NCBI RefSeq assembly: GCF_000523235.1 | Contig: NZ_CP006850.1 | Location: 4,216,001-4,280,000, forward strand | Direction: 5' to 3' | Length of the DNA: 64,000 nt | Source: Nocardia nova SH22a | GTDB lineage: Bacteria > Actinomycetota > Actinomycetes > Mycobacteriales > Mycobacteriaceae | In this document: positions 41,261 through 48,964 of the stretch, in pieces | Numbering within the stretch: the stretch's first letter is position 1 | How the letters are laid out: the number at the start of each line of letters is the position of its first letter | The notes under the pieces: model-generated | Database searches by the model: none | What the model saw: the letters and a program-made list of their open reading frames with translations, nothing else | Told to the model about the DNA's origin: nothing | Translations under genes and position numbers: made by a program

Positions 41261-41506
41261 ATGACCGATCGATCCGCGAACGCCCGGAACACCGGGGTCC
41301 AGTGGCACCGCTGCGCTCACGACGTGAATCGACGGGCTCGGCCGCAGCGGTCCGCGCCCGTACGCAGGTGGGTACGAATATTCTGCGTCGCCGCTCCGGG
41401 GTGGGGTCCAGGTGCGCCTGCCCGCGGGGTCGCCGCCACCGACCGCCGATGGCGGGCCGGAGTCTCCATAAATAGCGCATCGGTAGTGCATCGTTATGGC
41501 GTATAG
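41261..41506 (+). CDS. Short hypothetical ORF divergent from the crt operon
   Basis: 81 codons from an ATG preceded by GAAGGAG at seven bases. The product is Arg-rich with a moderately hydrophobic stretch (WVRIFCVAAPGWGPGAPA) and has no domain I recognise. It starts between the two repeat clusters and ends within the second one. It may be a genuine small protein, or a remnant of a regulator gene once divergent from crt; composition argues against a well-conserved protein. The ribosome-binding site is the only strong positive sign. Confidence 0.3.
   Translation: MTDRSANARNTGVQWHRCAHDVNRRARPQRSAPVRRWVRIFCVAAPGWGPGAPARGVAATDRRWRAGVSINSASVVHRYGV
41476..41493. repeat. 11-bp-spaced direct repeats, secreted-protein side
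   Basis: CGCATCG (41476-41482) and TGCATCG (41487-41493) form a direct repeat with an 11-bp period; TGCATCG is the reverse complement of the CGATGCA repeated at 41208. It lies just upstream of a TATAGT hexamer and 67 bases before the gene at 41560, so the same regulator may control both directions. Confidence 0.6.
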
Positions 41507-41559
41507 TCAGAGGCTCGATCGACCTCGAGATGAACACCGTTGCCCGGAGGAGGATCCTG

Positions 41560-42057
41560 ATGTCTCACTCATTGACTCGTCGCGCCGCGCTCGTCTTCGC
41601 CGCCGGGCCCGGGGCCGTGCTGGCCTATGCCGTGCTGACGGCGGTACCCGCACAGGCCGCATCGACGTCGTGTCCCGCACCGGGCGCGACCTCGGTTGCC
41701 GCCGCACAGGACGAGGCCCGATGCTCGGCCACCAGTGTGGGCGGCAGCGCTGCCGCCGCGTACGGCGTCGGTGGCGCCGCGTCCGCGAACGCCGGTCCCA
41801 CCAGTCTGTCGCTGGCCATCGGCCAGAATGGCGGCACGGCCGTATCACGCTCGGACGCACTGTCCGGACCGGCGGCCCTGGCGCTCGGGCCGGGTGCGAA
41901 AGCGGATGCGGCAGGCGTGCGCCCAGGTCTGTCGATCGGCATCGCGGGGCCCGGCGCGACCGTCACGGTGACCGGCGCCGACACCCCTACCTGCTCCGGC
42001 GGAATGGCCTTCGCCGGAGATTTCCAGACGCTGCAAGGGTGCATGTCCACGGAATAG
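41560..42057 (+). CDS. Small secreted protein, Gly/Ala-rich
   Basis: 165 residues with a signal peptide (twin Arg near residue 6-7 in SLTRRAALVFAAGPGAV, cleavage near AQAAS). The mature part starts with two cysteines around CPAPGATSVAAAQDEARC, continues as Gly/Ala/Ser-rich beta-type sequence (AIGQNGGTAVSRSD, GPAALALGPGAKADAAG, GLSIGIAGPGATVTVTG) and ends with CSGGMAFAGDFQTLQGC, two more cysteines that could form a disulfide. Similar small exported proteins occur in nocardiae; I know of no function. GGAGGAGG precedes the ATG. It lies downstream of the same type of 11-bp repeats that mark the crt promoter, so it may be co-regulated with carotenoid synthesis. Confidence 0.78.
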   Translation: MSHSLTRRAALVFAAGPGAVLAYAVLTAVPAQAASTSCPAPGATSVAAAQDEARCSATSVGGSAAAAYGVGGAASANAGPTSLSLAIGQNGGTAVSRSDALSGPAALALGPGAKADAAGVRPGLSIGIAGPGATVTVTGADTPTCSGGMAFAGDFQTLQGCMSTE

Positions 42058-42075
42058 CCGTACGAGATTCGACGG

Positions 42076-42978
42076 CTAACGAGTGTTGCTCAGTTCGGCG
42101 GTGAATTGCGCACCGGCGAGGAGCGCGAGGTTGGACAGCCACAGCCAGATCAGGAACACCGCCACACCGGCCAGGGAGCCATAGAGGCTGCTGTAGGTGC
42201 TCAGGTGTTCGGCGTAGGTGGTGAATCCGGCCGTCACCATCAGCCACAGCATTGCCGCCAGGACGCCGCCCGGCAGGTAGTGATCACGGCGTCGGATCTG
42301 GGCGGGGCCGGTGCGGAAGACGAGCACGACGAGCAGGGCCACCAGGCATACCAGTATCGGCCAGCGCACCAGGCTCCAGGCCAGCGTGGTGGCGGTATTC
42401 ACGTGGAAATGGTGGCCGATGGCCGCGGCGAGCGGTCCGCTGACGACCAGGATCAATCCGGTCAGCAGCAGCAGTGCCAGCAGCGCCAGGGCGGTCAGGA
42501 CGATGCGGTGAGCTTTGCGCCACGTGGAGCGACGATCCCGGACGCGATGCATGCCGTGCAGGGCGCGGCGAAACACCGCCAGGTAGCTGCACGCCGACCA
42601 CAGTGCACTCGCGGCCGCGGTGGTCAGGAGCGGCCACGTCGCGGTGTGCTGGGCCAGCATGCCTTCCAGGAGTCCGTGTAGATCCGACCGCGACCGTCCG
42701 GGGGCGTAGTGGGTGACACGGTCGACGAACTCCGTGGCCGTCGCGGGACTGATCAGCTCGAAGGCGAGAACGGCGACCAGTAATGCCGGAACCACGGCCA
42801 GGATGGAGTAATAGGTCAGAGCCGCCGCGTAATCGGTGATGTCGTCGTTCCACATCGTCGCCGGGGTGCGGCGCAATGCCGTCCACCAACTCTGTTCCGG
42901 TCTCGCCGATGGATGCCCCGAATCCTCACTCTGCGGCTGGACCGGCGTGGAGTCGAGGGTTGCCCGTGATCCGGTCAC
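42076..42978 (-). CDS. YihY/BrkB family membrane protein
   Basis: 300 residues with about six transmembrane segments. Family landmarks are DDITDYAAALTYYSILAVVP near 45-64, a polar loop with LWSACSYLAVFRRALH, the segment LVRWPILVCLVALLVVLVFR, and the C-terminal YSSLYGSLAGVAVFLIWLWL. Members were once called ribonuclease BN but are now thought to be transporters or envelope proteins. The start overlaps the stop of the beta-propeller gene upstream (ATGA), so they are co-translated. The N-terminal 35 residues are hydrophilic and variable. Confidence 0.9.
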   Translation of the reverse strand: MTGSRATLDSTPVQPQSEDSGHPSARPEQSWWTALRRTPATMWNDDITDYAAALTYYSILAVVPALLVAVLAFELISPATATEFVDRVTHYAPGRSRSDLHGLLEGMLAQHTATWPLLTTAAASALWSACSYLAVFRRALHGMHRVRDRRSTWRKAHRIVLTALALLALLLLTGLILVVSGPLAAAIGHHFHVNTATTLAWSLVRWPILVCLVALLVVLVFRTGPAQIRRRDHYLPGGVLAAMLWLMVTAGFTTYAEHLSTYSSLYGSLAGVAVFLIWLWLSNLALLAGAQFTAELSNTR

Positions 42979-43922
42979 GGCGTCGCGGTTCGCGCGTTCG
43001 GATCGAACCCGCCGGGAATCTCGTAGACGGCACCGGTGAACGTCGCCGCGAACAACCGCCCCGCCGAGAACCCGGTGGCGCCGCGACCGTAGGTGACAAC
43101 ACTGGTGAGGGGGCTGCCGGTGCCGAGTTCACAGAACTGGCCGGGGCCGTCGATCCGGACGATCCGGCCGGACGGATTGAACGGGACAACCGGGCGATCC
43201 CGGGAGTCCAGCGTCAGGCCGTCCGGCGCGGCCGTGGTGTCGGTCCCGGACAGATCCAACAGCGACTCGGGCGCGGCGGGATTCGCGATCGGGATCCGGC
43301 TCACCCCCGGATTGGTGAATGTCCGTGAGACATAAAGGTATTGGTCGTCCGCGCCGAGGACGGCGCCGTTGGCGCTGGCGAATCGCGCCCAATCCGCCTG
43401 CACGCGACCGCCCGGGGCAACGCGGCCGATGAGGTCGCCGAAGTCGTTGGTCGCGTACGCGGTGCCGTCCGCGGCGACATCCATACCGTTGGCCGCGCTG
43501 AGCCCGGTGGCGTAGGGCAGCACCGCACCGGTGTCCGGGTCGAGTTCCGCGATTCCGGCCGCACGAGCCGTATCACCGATGACGACCCGGGGGTCCGCGC
43601 CGTAGCCGACGAGAAGTTTGCCGTCGGGCGTCCAGGCGAGCGCACCGGCGCCTCCACCGGGCACGGTCGCGATCGGAACGGCCGCGGCACCGGGTGCGTC
43701 GATGCGAAAGACCCGACCGGTCGCGATATCGGTGGTGTAGGCCCGGCCGAGCGAGTCGACGGTCAGGCCCTCCAGCGCACCGGGTACGGAGGCAACCTGC
43801 ACCGTGGGCTGACCGGCGCCCAGGCAGATCGTCGCGGCCGACGCTCTCGGCGCACCGGCCGCGCTCGCGGTGACGAACGCCAATGCCGCTACGGCGCAGG
43901 CGATTCGGCTCGAGCGGTTCAT
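42975..43922 (-). CDS. Secreted beta-propeller protein (SMP-30/NHL-like)
   Basis: 315 residues with a signal peptide (hydrophobic core near 7-24, cleavage near ASAAT). The mature part consists of repeated blades with the pattern GLTVDSLGRAYTTD, GALAWTPDGKLLVGYG, GMDVAADGTAYATND and GLTLDSRDRPVVPFN, typical of six-bladed SMP-30 or NHL propellers. Enzymatic members are lactonases; here the metal ligands cannot be confirmed, so it may only bind ligands. ATG at 43922 follows GAGGTG; the frame six codons upstream has no better signal. It is the first gene of a two-gene operon with the YihY protein. Confidence 0.8.
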   Translation of the reverse strand: MNRSSRIACAVAALAFVTASAAGAPRASAATICLGAGQPTVQVASVPGALEGLTVDSLGRAYTTDIATGRVFRIDAPGAAAVPIATVPGGGAGALAWTPDGKLLVGYGADPRVVIGDTARAAGIAELDPDTGAVLPYATGLSAANGMDVAADGTAYATNDFGDLIGRVAPGGRVQADWARFASANGAVLGADDQYLYVSRTFTNPGVSRIPIANPAAPESLLDLSGTDTTAAPDGLTLDSRDRPVVPFNPSGRIVRIDGPGQFCELGTGSPLTSVVTYGRGATGFSAGRLFAATFTGAVYEIPGGFDPNARTATP

Positions 43923-44894
43923 GTGGACACCTCGCTGCATCGGTTGGTTGGCTGGCTGGATGTGGCGCCGACCGCCTGGCCCCGGAGATTCGCCGGAACG
44001 ATCATCCGAAGACTAGACGGGATTACCCGCACCTGCGTTCGAATACACGGACGCGTCGCACGATCGCGACTCCCCCGGCGACCGGGATACCGCCCGAACC
44101 AGGCGGTTCCCGCGATCCGGGTTCGTCGAAACGTCGGCCGGTCGCCGTCATCGCCCTGCCGTGAATTCGGCAGCGGAGCCGACGCCGGTCCTTCCCGTAG
44201 CGCGGCATCGGCGCCTTGAAGCGCTTCTCGTCCCCGCGCGGAGCCGGAGACGACAGCGGGATGGGCCACTTTCGGAAAAAGGTTTCGCGGATCCGAAACC
44301 GAACCCGACCGGTATCCGGATCCGTCGCGGACCCGATCCGAAAGCTCCTGGAGAAGAGGCTCACGACCAAGCTCGATCGGGGCGTCGGTAATCGAACATG
44401 TAGCCGTTTCCGTGACGCGAGCGTGATCTGGGATACAGATTCGCAAACTGTGAGCAGGGACACAGTTTAAACAAGATTGCCCGGTCGAACGCGCGAAATG
44501 TCAGGAGCCGACGGTTGGTGCCACACCGTCCCGGTCGCTCCATCGTTGCCGCCGTGATGCGGGAGCGTTATCGTATTGAAATATATTCGGACTTCTGATT
44601 CGAATATGTAATGCGAATCGCAATTCGTGTCTCCCAATTGAAACCGTCGCCATATTAGGCCACGCCTCCAGCGTGAGAACTCGGTCGACGGACTGATCGC
44701 GGCAGGACGCGCGCCCGACTCCGGTCGCGGCGCGGCACATCGCAGCGCCCGCAGCACCGCAGCAGTTCGGTCGTTCCGGGTCGAGTCCACACCACCCCTG
44801 TACAGAGGCGAGTTCTTTCCGATCCCGCCCGGCTCCGCGCTGCCCGCTGCATGCCCGAACAGGGTCGAACAGTCGAGAACAGGAACCACACCGC
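43923..44894. other. Long intergenic region upstream of GH19 gene
   Basis: 972 bases without a convincing gene. It contains a GG-rich run at 43942-43959 (GGTTGGTTGGCTGGCTGG), a hairpin GGTTTCG-CGGATC-CGAAACC at 44281-44300 with CGGATCCG repeated at 44317-44324, the CRP-like element at 44449-44464, and an A+T-rich part at about 44555-44660 with inverted repeat GATTCG/CGAATC (44597-44602 and 44614-44619). Open frames here have unusual composition and no recognisable domain. Most of it is probably the regulatory leader of the GH19 gene, perhaps with remains of a lost gene. Confidence 0.6.
44445..44468. promoter_or_regulatory. CRP/GlxR-like operator
   Basis: AAACTGTG and CACAGTTT form a perfect 8-bp inverted repeat separated by eight bases. 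Within it TGTGA-GCAGGG-ACACA (44449-44464) matches the CRP consensus TGTGA-N6-TCACA at nine of ten positions. It lies 426 bases upstream of the GH19 gene. CRP-type regulators control wall-lytic resuscitation factors in mycobacteria, which makes this target plausible. Confidence 0.55.
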
Positions 44895-45671
44895 ATGTCT
44901 TCTACACCCGCACGTCGCAAGTCGGTGAAGTCGGTCGTCCGCACCGCCGGAGCCGTGACAGTGGCCGCCGCCGCGGCCGCGACCATCGTCACCACCGCCA
45001 GCGCTCGCGAGCCGTCCACAACGCCCGCGGTCGCGCTGGAGGCGCTGGCGACTCCCGCCGCCGCGCCCGCCGCCGCTGCCGCTGCCCCCACGGGCGCGCC
45101 CGGAGCGGCGCAGGCGCCCGGCCAGGCGCCCCAGCCGATTGCGGCCCCGGCGGCGTTGCCCGGCGCCGATCAGGCGAATGTCACCGCGTGGCTACCGCAG
45201 ATCAACAGTGCGATGGCGTCGGCGGGTATCGACACGCCACAGCGTGCCGCTGCTTTCCTCGCTCAGGTCGGACAGGAGACTGCCGGTTTCGCCACCCTGA
45301 CCGAGTACGCCGACGGCAGCGACTACAACGGCCGGGCGGATCTCGGCAACACGCAGCCCGGCGACGGACAGAAATACAAGGGTCGAGGCGGCCTCCAGCT
45401 CACCGGCCGCAACAACTACGAGCGCGCGAGCCAGGCGCTGGGCGTCGACTTCGTCAACCACCCGGAGCTGGTAGCGGACCCGCAGTACGCGTTCGCCACC
45501 GCCGCGTGGTACTGGACCACCCACAACCTCAACGCCGCCGCCGACAACGCCCACCCCCAGGACCCCGCGAGCATCGACCCCGTCTCGCAGATCATCAACG
45601 GCGGTTCGAACGGGAAAGACGTCCGGCGCGACCACTTCATCCAGGTGTGCCAAGTCCTGAAGTGCCCGTGA
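44895..45671 (+). CDS. Secreted GH19-family glycoside hydrolase (chitinase/lysozyme-like)
   Basis: 258 residues. The first 40 hold a basic start and a hydrophobic segment (GAVTVAAAAAATIVTTASA) that acts as signal or anchor, followed by an Ala/Pro-rich linker of about 45 residues. The catalytic domain starts near residue 95: VGQETAGFATLTEYADG contains the catalytic Glu, and YKGRGGLQLTGRNNYERA is the GH19 signature. The tail HFIQVCQVLKCP has two cysteines. GH19 enzymes cut chitin or, in bacterial and phage versions, peptidoglycan glycan strands; for an actinobacterium without a chitin-binding domain the wall role is likelier. A CRP-like site lies far upstream. Confidence 0.88.
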   Translation: MSSTPARRKSVKSVVRTAGAVTVAAAAAATIVTTASAREPSTTPAVALEALATPAAAPAAAAAAPTGAPGAAQAPGQAPQPIAAPAALPGADQANVTAWLPQINSAMASAGIDTPQRAAAFLAQVGQETAGFATLTEYADGSDYNGRADLGNTQPGDGQKYKGRGGLQLTGRNNYERASQALGVDFVNHPELVADPQYAFATAAWYWTTHNLNAAADNAHPQDPASIDPVSQIINGGSNGKDVRRDHFIQVCQVLKCP

Positions 45672-45777
45672 GCCCACGTGTCGGACGGGATGCTGGACGA
45701 ATACCGCTGCGACCCAGCACTGCCGAAACCTGTTTTCCGAGAGCAGATTTCGCGTCTTCGATCAGGTTCGGGGGGCG

Positions 45778-47121
45778 TCAGCCCGGTCGTGACCGACCGG
45801 TACGGCTGGTCGTCGTTGCGAAGTGGGTGGTGAACCAGTCGCACGCGCGTTCGGCCACGGCTTCGAGCGTGCCGGGCTCGGCGAACAAGTGAGTCGCGCC
45901 GGGGATGATGTCGAGCCGGTTCTCGCAGGTCATCGCGCGCTGCGCGAGCCGATTGAGTTCGATCACCCGGGGATCGCCGCCGCCGACGATCAACAACGTC
46001 GGCGCCCGCACCGCCGAGAGGTATCCGTCGGCCAGGTCGGGCCGTCCCCCGCGCGAAACCACCGCGCTGACAACGCTTTCCGGATCGGCCGCCGCGCGCA
46101 GAGCCGCACCCGCACCGGTGCTGGCGCCGAAATACCCGATGGGCGCGCCGTCGACGTAGTGCATCGCGGCCAGCCACCGCGTCACCTCGGCCAGGCGGTC
46201 CGCGAGCAGGCCGATATCGAACACGTTGGCGCGATCCGACTCCTCACCGGAGGTCAGTAGATCGAACAGCAGGGTTCCGAGTCCGGCCTCCCGCAGGCGG
46301 GAGGCGACGAACCTGTTGCGAGGACTGTGCCGACTGCTACCGCTGCCGTGCGCGAAGACGACGATGCCGACGGCTTCTTCCGGAATGGTGAGGTGTCCGC
46401 TCAGGTCGGCATCACCGACCGCGACGGTGATCTCGTCGTCGACCAGCGGCGGATCTTCCTGTTCGGCGGAAGGGGTTTCTTCCCCGGCACCGGCTGCCTC
46501 CGCGAGCAGTGCGGCGACCTCGTCGTCGCCGGTCTGACCGAAACGCCGATACCACTGGCCGACCGCGAGGAACCACGCCGGTGTCTGCAGGCAGACGATC
46601 TCGTCGGCCTCGGAACGCAGCGACGCCACGGCCTCTCGCGCCGCCACCGGAGCGGCGAGAACGACGCGGATCGCACCACGGGCTCGGGCGATCCGGCACG
46701 CGGCGCGGGCGGTGGCGCCGGTGGCGATGCCGTCATCGACGATCACCGCGACCCGGCCACGAATCGGCAGACTCTCGCGACCGCGCCGGTAACGCCGCAC
46801 GCGGCGTGTCAGCTCCCGGCGTTCATGCGTCTCCACATCGTCGATGTCGCGTTCTGTCAGGCCGGATCGATCCACGACCGTCGTATTCACGACACGGACG
46901 TCGTCTTCGCCGATCGCGCCGAAGGCCAGTTCGGGCTGATGCGGCACGCCGAGCTTGCGGACCACCAGGACGTCGAGCGGTGCGCGCAGCTCCCGCGCGA
47001 TCTCGTAGGCCACCGGCACTCCCCCGCGTGGCACACCGAGCACGATCGCATCGGCGCCGCGCAGGTCGAGCAGACGTGTCGCGAGCTTGCTGCCCGCGTC
47101 GCGGCGATCGCGAAACAACAT
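45778..47121 (-). CDS. Phosphoribosyltransferase-alpha/beta hydrolase fusion
   Basis: 447 residues in two domains. Residues about 1-205 are a type I phosphoribosyltransferase: VLGVPRGGVPVAYEIA near 29-44 and the PRPP loop VIVDDGIATGATARAA near 122-137. Residues about 235-440 are a dienelactone-hydrolase-like domain with VVFAHGSGSSRHSPRN, the nucleophile region GYFGASTGAGAAL, PTLLIVGGGDPRVIE and the catalytic His in PGATHLFAEPG. A Glu-rich linker joins them. ATG at 47121 follows CCGGAGGTG. The same fusion and length occur in mycobacterial Rv0571c, a dormancy-regulon gene, whose biochemical role is unknown. It is monocistronic here and convergent with the GH19 gene. Confidence 0.87.
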   Translation of the reverse strand: MLFRDRRDAGSKLATRLLDLRGADAIVLGVPRGGVPVAYEIARELRAPLDVLVVRKLGVPHQPELAFGAIGEDDVRVVNTTVVDRSGLTERDIDDVETHERRELTRRVRRYRRGRESLPIRGRVAVIVDDGIATGATARAACRIARARGAIRVVLAAPVAAREAVASLRSEADEIVCLQTPAWFLAVGQWYRRFGQTGDDEVAALLAEAAGAGEETPSAEQEDPPLVDDEITVAVGDADLSGHLTIPEEAVGIVVFAHGSGSSRHSPRNRFVASRLREAGLGTLLFDLLTSGEESDRANVFDIGLLADRLAEVTRWLAAMHYVDGAPIGYFGASTGAGAALRAAADPESVVSAVVSRGGRPDLADGYLSAVRAPTLLIVGGGDPRVIELNRLAQRAMTCENRLDIIPGATHLFAEPGTLEAVAERACDWFTTHFATTTSRTGRSRPG

Positions 47122-47398
47122 CGGACACCTCCGGCCGGTTCGGTGCGGGCACGTGGCCACCGGGTCGGGGTGACTGTGCGGTTCTACGATGTCCCGACTA
47201 TGCGCACCCACGCGGGCCCGCGAACCATGCCGAAGTCGTCGATTCGTGGGTCATTGGTCAACTCGTCGAGATCTCTCGCAGATGCGGGTTCGACTTCCAC
47301 TTCGGGTACCTGGTGACATGATCCCTGGATGAGACGTTGACGATCGCCCATGTTTTGCCGAACCTGTTGGAGAATTTCCGACCGAGCAAGGAGCCCGC

Positions 47399-47740
47399 AT
47401 GCGCTTCACCGTCCGGCAAGGACTCGCCGCCGTGGCGATCTCGGGTGCCGGTCTGGCCGCCCTCGCCCCCGCCGCGGCGGCCGCCGACATCTATCACCCT
47501 GTGATCACCCCGTGCAGCCACCTGTTCCGCACTCCGCTCGACGCACCGCGTCCGGGAACCGAGGTCTACTGGAGCCCGTTCGGCACCGCGGACATCGTCT
47601 GTTACGACGACGGCACGGTGCCGCACTATCTGCAGCGGGACCCGTCGGGTGGCTGGCATTACATGAACGAGGTGGTGCCCGGCAATCGCTTCTTCGAGGT
47701 ATTCACCACCAGCCTGCCCGATCGGGCGACCTGGGGATAG
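47399..47740 (+). CDS. Small secreted protein of unknown function
   Basis: 113 residues with a signal peptide (MRFTVRQGLAAVAISGAGLA, cleavage near AAAAADI). The mature domain of about 84 residues has two cysteines (TPCSHLF and DIVCYDD) that could pair, and several aromatic residues (YWSPFG, GGWHYMNE, NRFFEVFTT). The two-Cys spacing suggests a compact disulfide-stabilised fold. AAGGAG lies well placed before the ATG. I do not recognise the family. The next secreted protein gene starts 27 bases downstream, so they probably form an operon. Confidence 0.75.
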   Translation: MRFTVRQGLAAVAISGAGLAALAPAAAAADIYHPVITPCSHLFRTPLDAPRPGTEVYWSPFGTADIVCYDDGTVPHYLQRDPSGGWHYMNEVVPGNRFFEVFTTSLPDRATWG

Positions 47741-47767
47741 GGAGCAGGGCCCGACTTCGGCATCGAT

Positions 47768-48931
47768 GTGAAAAACGTTCGCGCCGAGCATCGTTCACGC
47801 GCGGCGCGGCTGGTCGCGATCATCGTGGTCCTGGCTGCCGGCCTCGGAATGTTCGTCCGCTGGCCGGTCGCGCGCACCGTCGCCCGGCCGCTGGCGTGCC
47901 TGGACACCGCACTCACCCGCTACGGCGATACCGGCCGCGGCTGGACCGGCGGGGATTCGACATGGTCGGCAGCGCTGCCCGACGGCCGGGAGGTCTTCGC
48001 ATTCTCCGACACCTTCCTGCCGCCGATCACCCCGCCCACCCGGCCGCCCGCCGCCGGGTTCGTGCACAACTCGCTCGTGGTCCGTTCTGCCGACGGGCAG
48101 TGGTCGACCATCGTCGGCGGTACGGCGAACCGGCCGGAGTCGCTGCTCGAGCCTCGGGATCGATCCCATTGGTACTGGTTCGGCGCAGCGACGTATCTCG
48201 GTGGCGCACTGCAGATTCCGCTGACCGAATGGCGCGCGACGGGCGACGGTCCGCTCGATGTCGCCTTCGCCGGGTCGTCGGTGGCGCGATTCGACGAGCG
48301 CGATCTGCACCGGCCGGTCTCGATCACGCCGCTGCCACGAGCACGTGGCATCCAATGGGGGCAGTGGGTGCAGCCGGAGGGGGAATGGACCTACATCTAC
48401 GGAATAGAGACCGACAACGACGAGAAGTACCTGCACGTGGCACGCACCGCGGGCGCCGATCTGCGGCAACCACTCTCGTTCTGGACCGGGCGACAGTGGT
48501 CCGGCGACGAAGCCGCCTCCGCACGCGTCGCGGACGGAATCGCATCAGAATTCTCGGTTCATCGCCTGCGCGCACAGCGCTACCTGCTGGTCACCATGGC
48601 AGGTGGCCGGATCGGTGACCACGTCACCGCCAGGTTCGGATCCTCGCCCACCGGACCGTTCGGCCCCGAAACCCCGCTCTACGCGGCCCCGGAAGCGGGC
48701 GCGTCCGGAAGCTACCGCGACCCGGACGTCTACGCCTACAACGCCCACGCCCATCCGGAATTCTCGACCCCTGCCCGCATCGTCGTCTCCTACAACGTCA
48801 ACAGCCTCGACACCGCTCCCGGCGGCGATCTCTACCGTCACGCGAACATCTACCGTCCGCGTTTCGTCACTGTGCGGCTCGGCGGCACGGCCGACACGGC
48901 GGACGAACCGGTCCGGCCACCCTGCCGATGA
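47768..48931 (+). CDS. Exported DUF4185-like propeller protein
   Basis: 387 residues. One hydrophobic segment near 14-30 (ARLVAIIVVLAAGLGMFV) makes it secreted or membrane-anchored by its N-terminus. The rest resembles DUF4185 and related five-bladed glycosidase-like propellers: GGDSTWSAALPDGREVFAFS, DTFLPP, FVHNSLVVRSADGQW and, near the end, a YRDPDVYAYNAHAHPEF and VVSYNVNS motif. A carbohydrate-related role is inferred from fold family only. The start is GTG at 47768. It follows the small secreted protein by 27 bases and is convergent with the monooxygenase gene. Confidence 0.72.
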   Translation: MKNVRAEHRSRAARLVAIIVVLAAGLGMFVRWPVARTVARPLACLDTALTRYGDTGRGWTGGDSTWSAALPDGREVFAFSDTFLPPITPPTRPPAAGFVHNSLVVRSADGQWSTIVGGTANRPESLLEPRDRSHWYWFGAATYLGGALQIPLTEWRATGDGPLDVAFAGSSVARFDERDLHRPVSITPLPRARGIQWGQWVQPEGEWTYIYGIETDNDEKYLHVARTAGADLRQPLSFWTGRQWSGDEAASARVADGIASEFSVHRLRAQRYLLVTMAGGRIGDHVTARFGSSPTGPFGPETPLYAAPEAGASGSYRDPDVYAYNAHAHPEFSTPARIVVSYNVNSLDTAPGGDLYRHANIYRPRFVTVRLGGTADTADEPVRPPCR

Positions 48932-48964
48932 GGATCGGTCCGACGCGAAGTCGCCGTTCGCCTG

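Larger units (their letters stand above)
40903..41559. other. Upstream region of the carotenoid operon
   Basis: This 657-bp stretch has no recognisable gene. It holds two short divergent frames with good ribosome-binding sites (listed separately), two pairs of 11-bp-spaced repeats (41208-41225 and 41476-41493), and a promoter-like TATAGT at 41502-41507 facing the secreted protein gene at 41560. Confidence 0.6.

Noticed and set aside
41198..41491. Minus-strand frame of 97 codons overlapping the crt upstream region
   Set aside because: No ribosome-binding site, no similarity, and it covers both the repeats and the plus-strand frame with better signals.
43942..43959. Possible two-tetrad G-quadruplex GGTTGGTTGGCTGGCTGG
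   Set aside because: Two-G runs are weak, and the motif lies on the strand opposite the mRNA of the gene it precedes.
44023..44463. Minus-strand frame of 146 codons in the long intergenic region
   Set aside because: Composition is Arg-rich without recognisable motif, no ribosome-binding site was found, and it overlaps the CRP-like site.
44600..44894. c-di-AMP (ydaO-type) riboswitch before the GH19 gene
   Set aside because: Such riboswitches often precede actinobacterial wall hydrolases, but I could not find the conserved segments in this leader.
47181..47200. DosR box before the phosphoribosyltransferase fusion
   Set aside because: Only one half (GTCCCGA) fits the consensus; the other half does not match, so it is mentioned only as a weak hint.
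47270..47320. tRNA-like TTCGACT loop
   Set aside because: The flanking bases do not form a proper T stem and no anticodon or acceptor arms are found.
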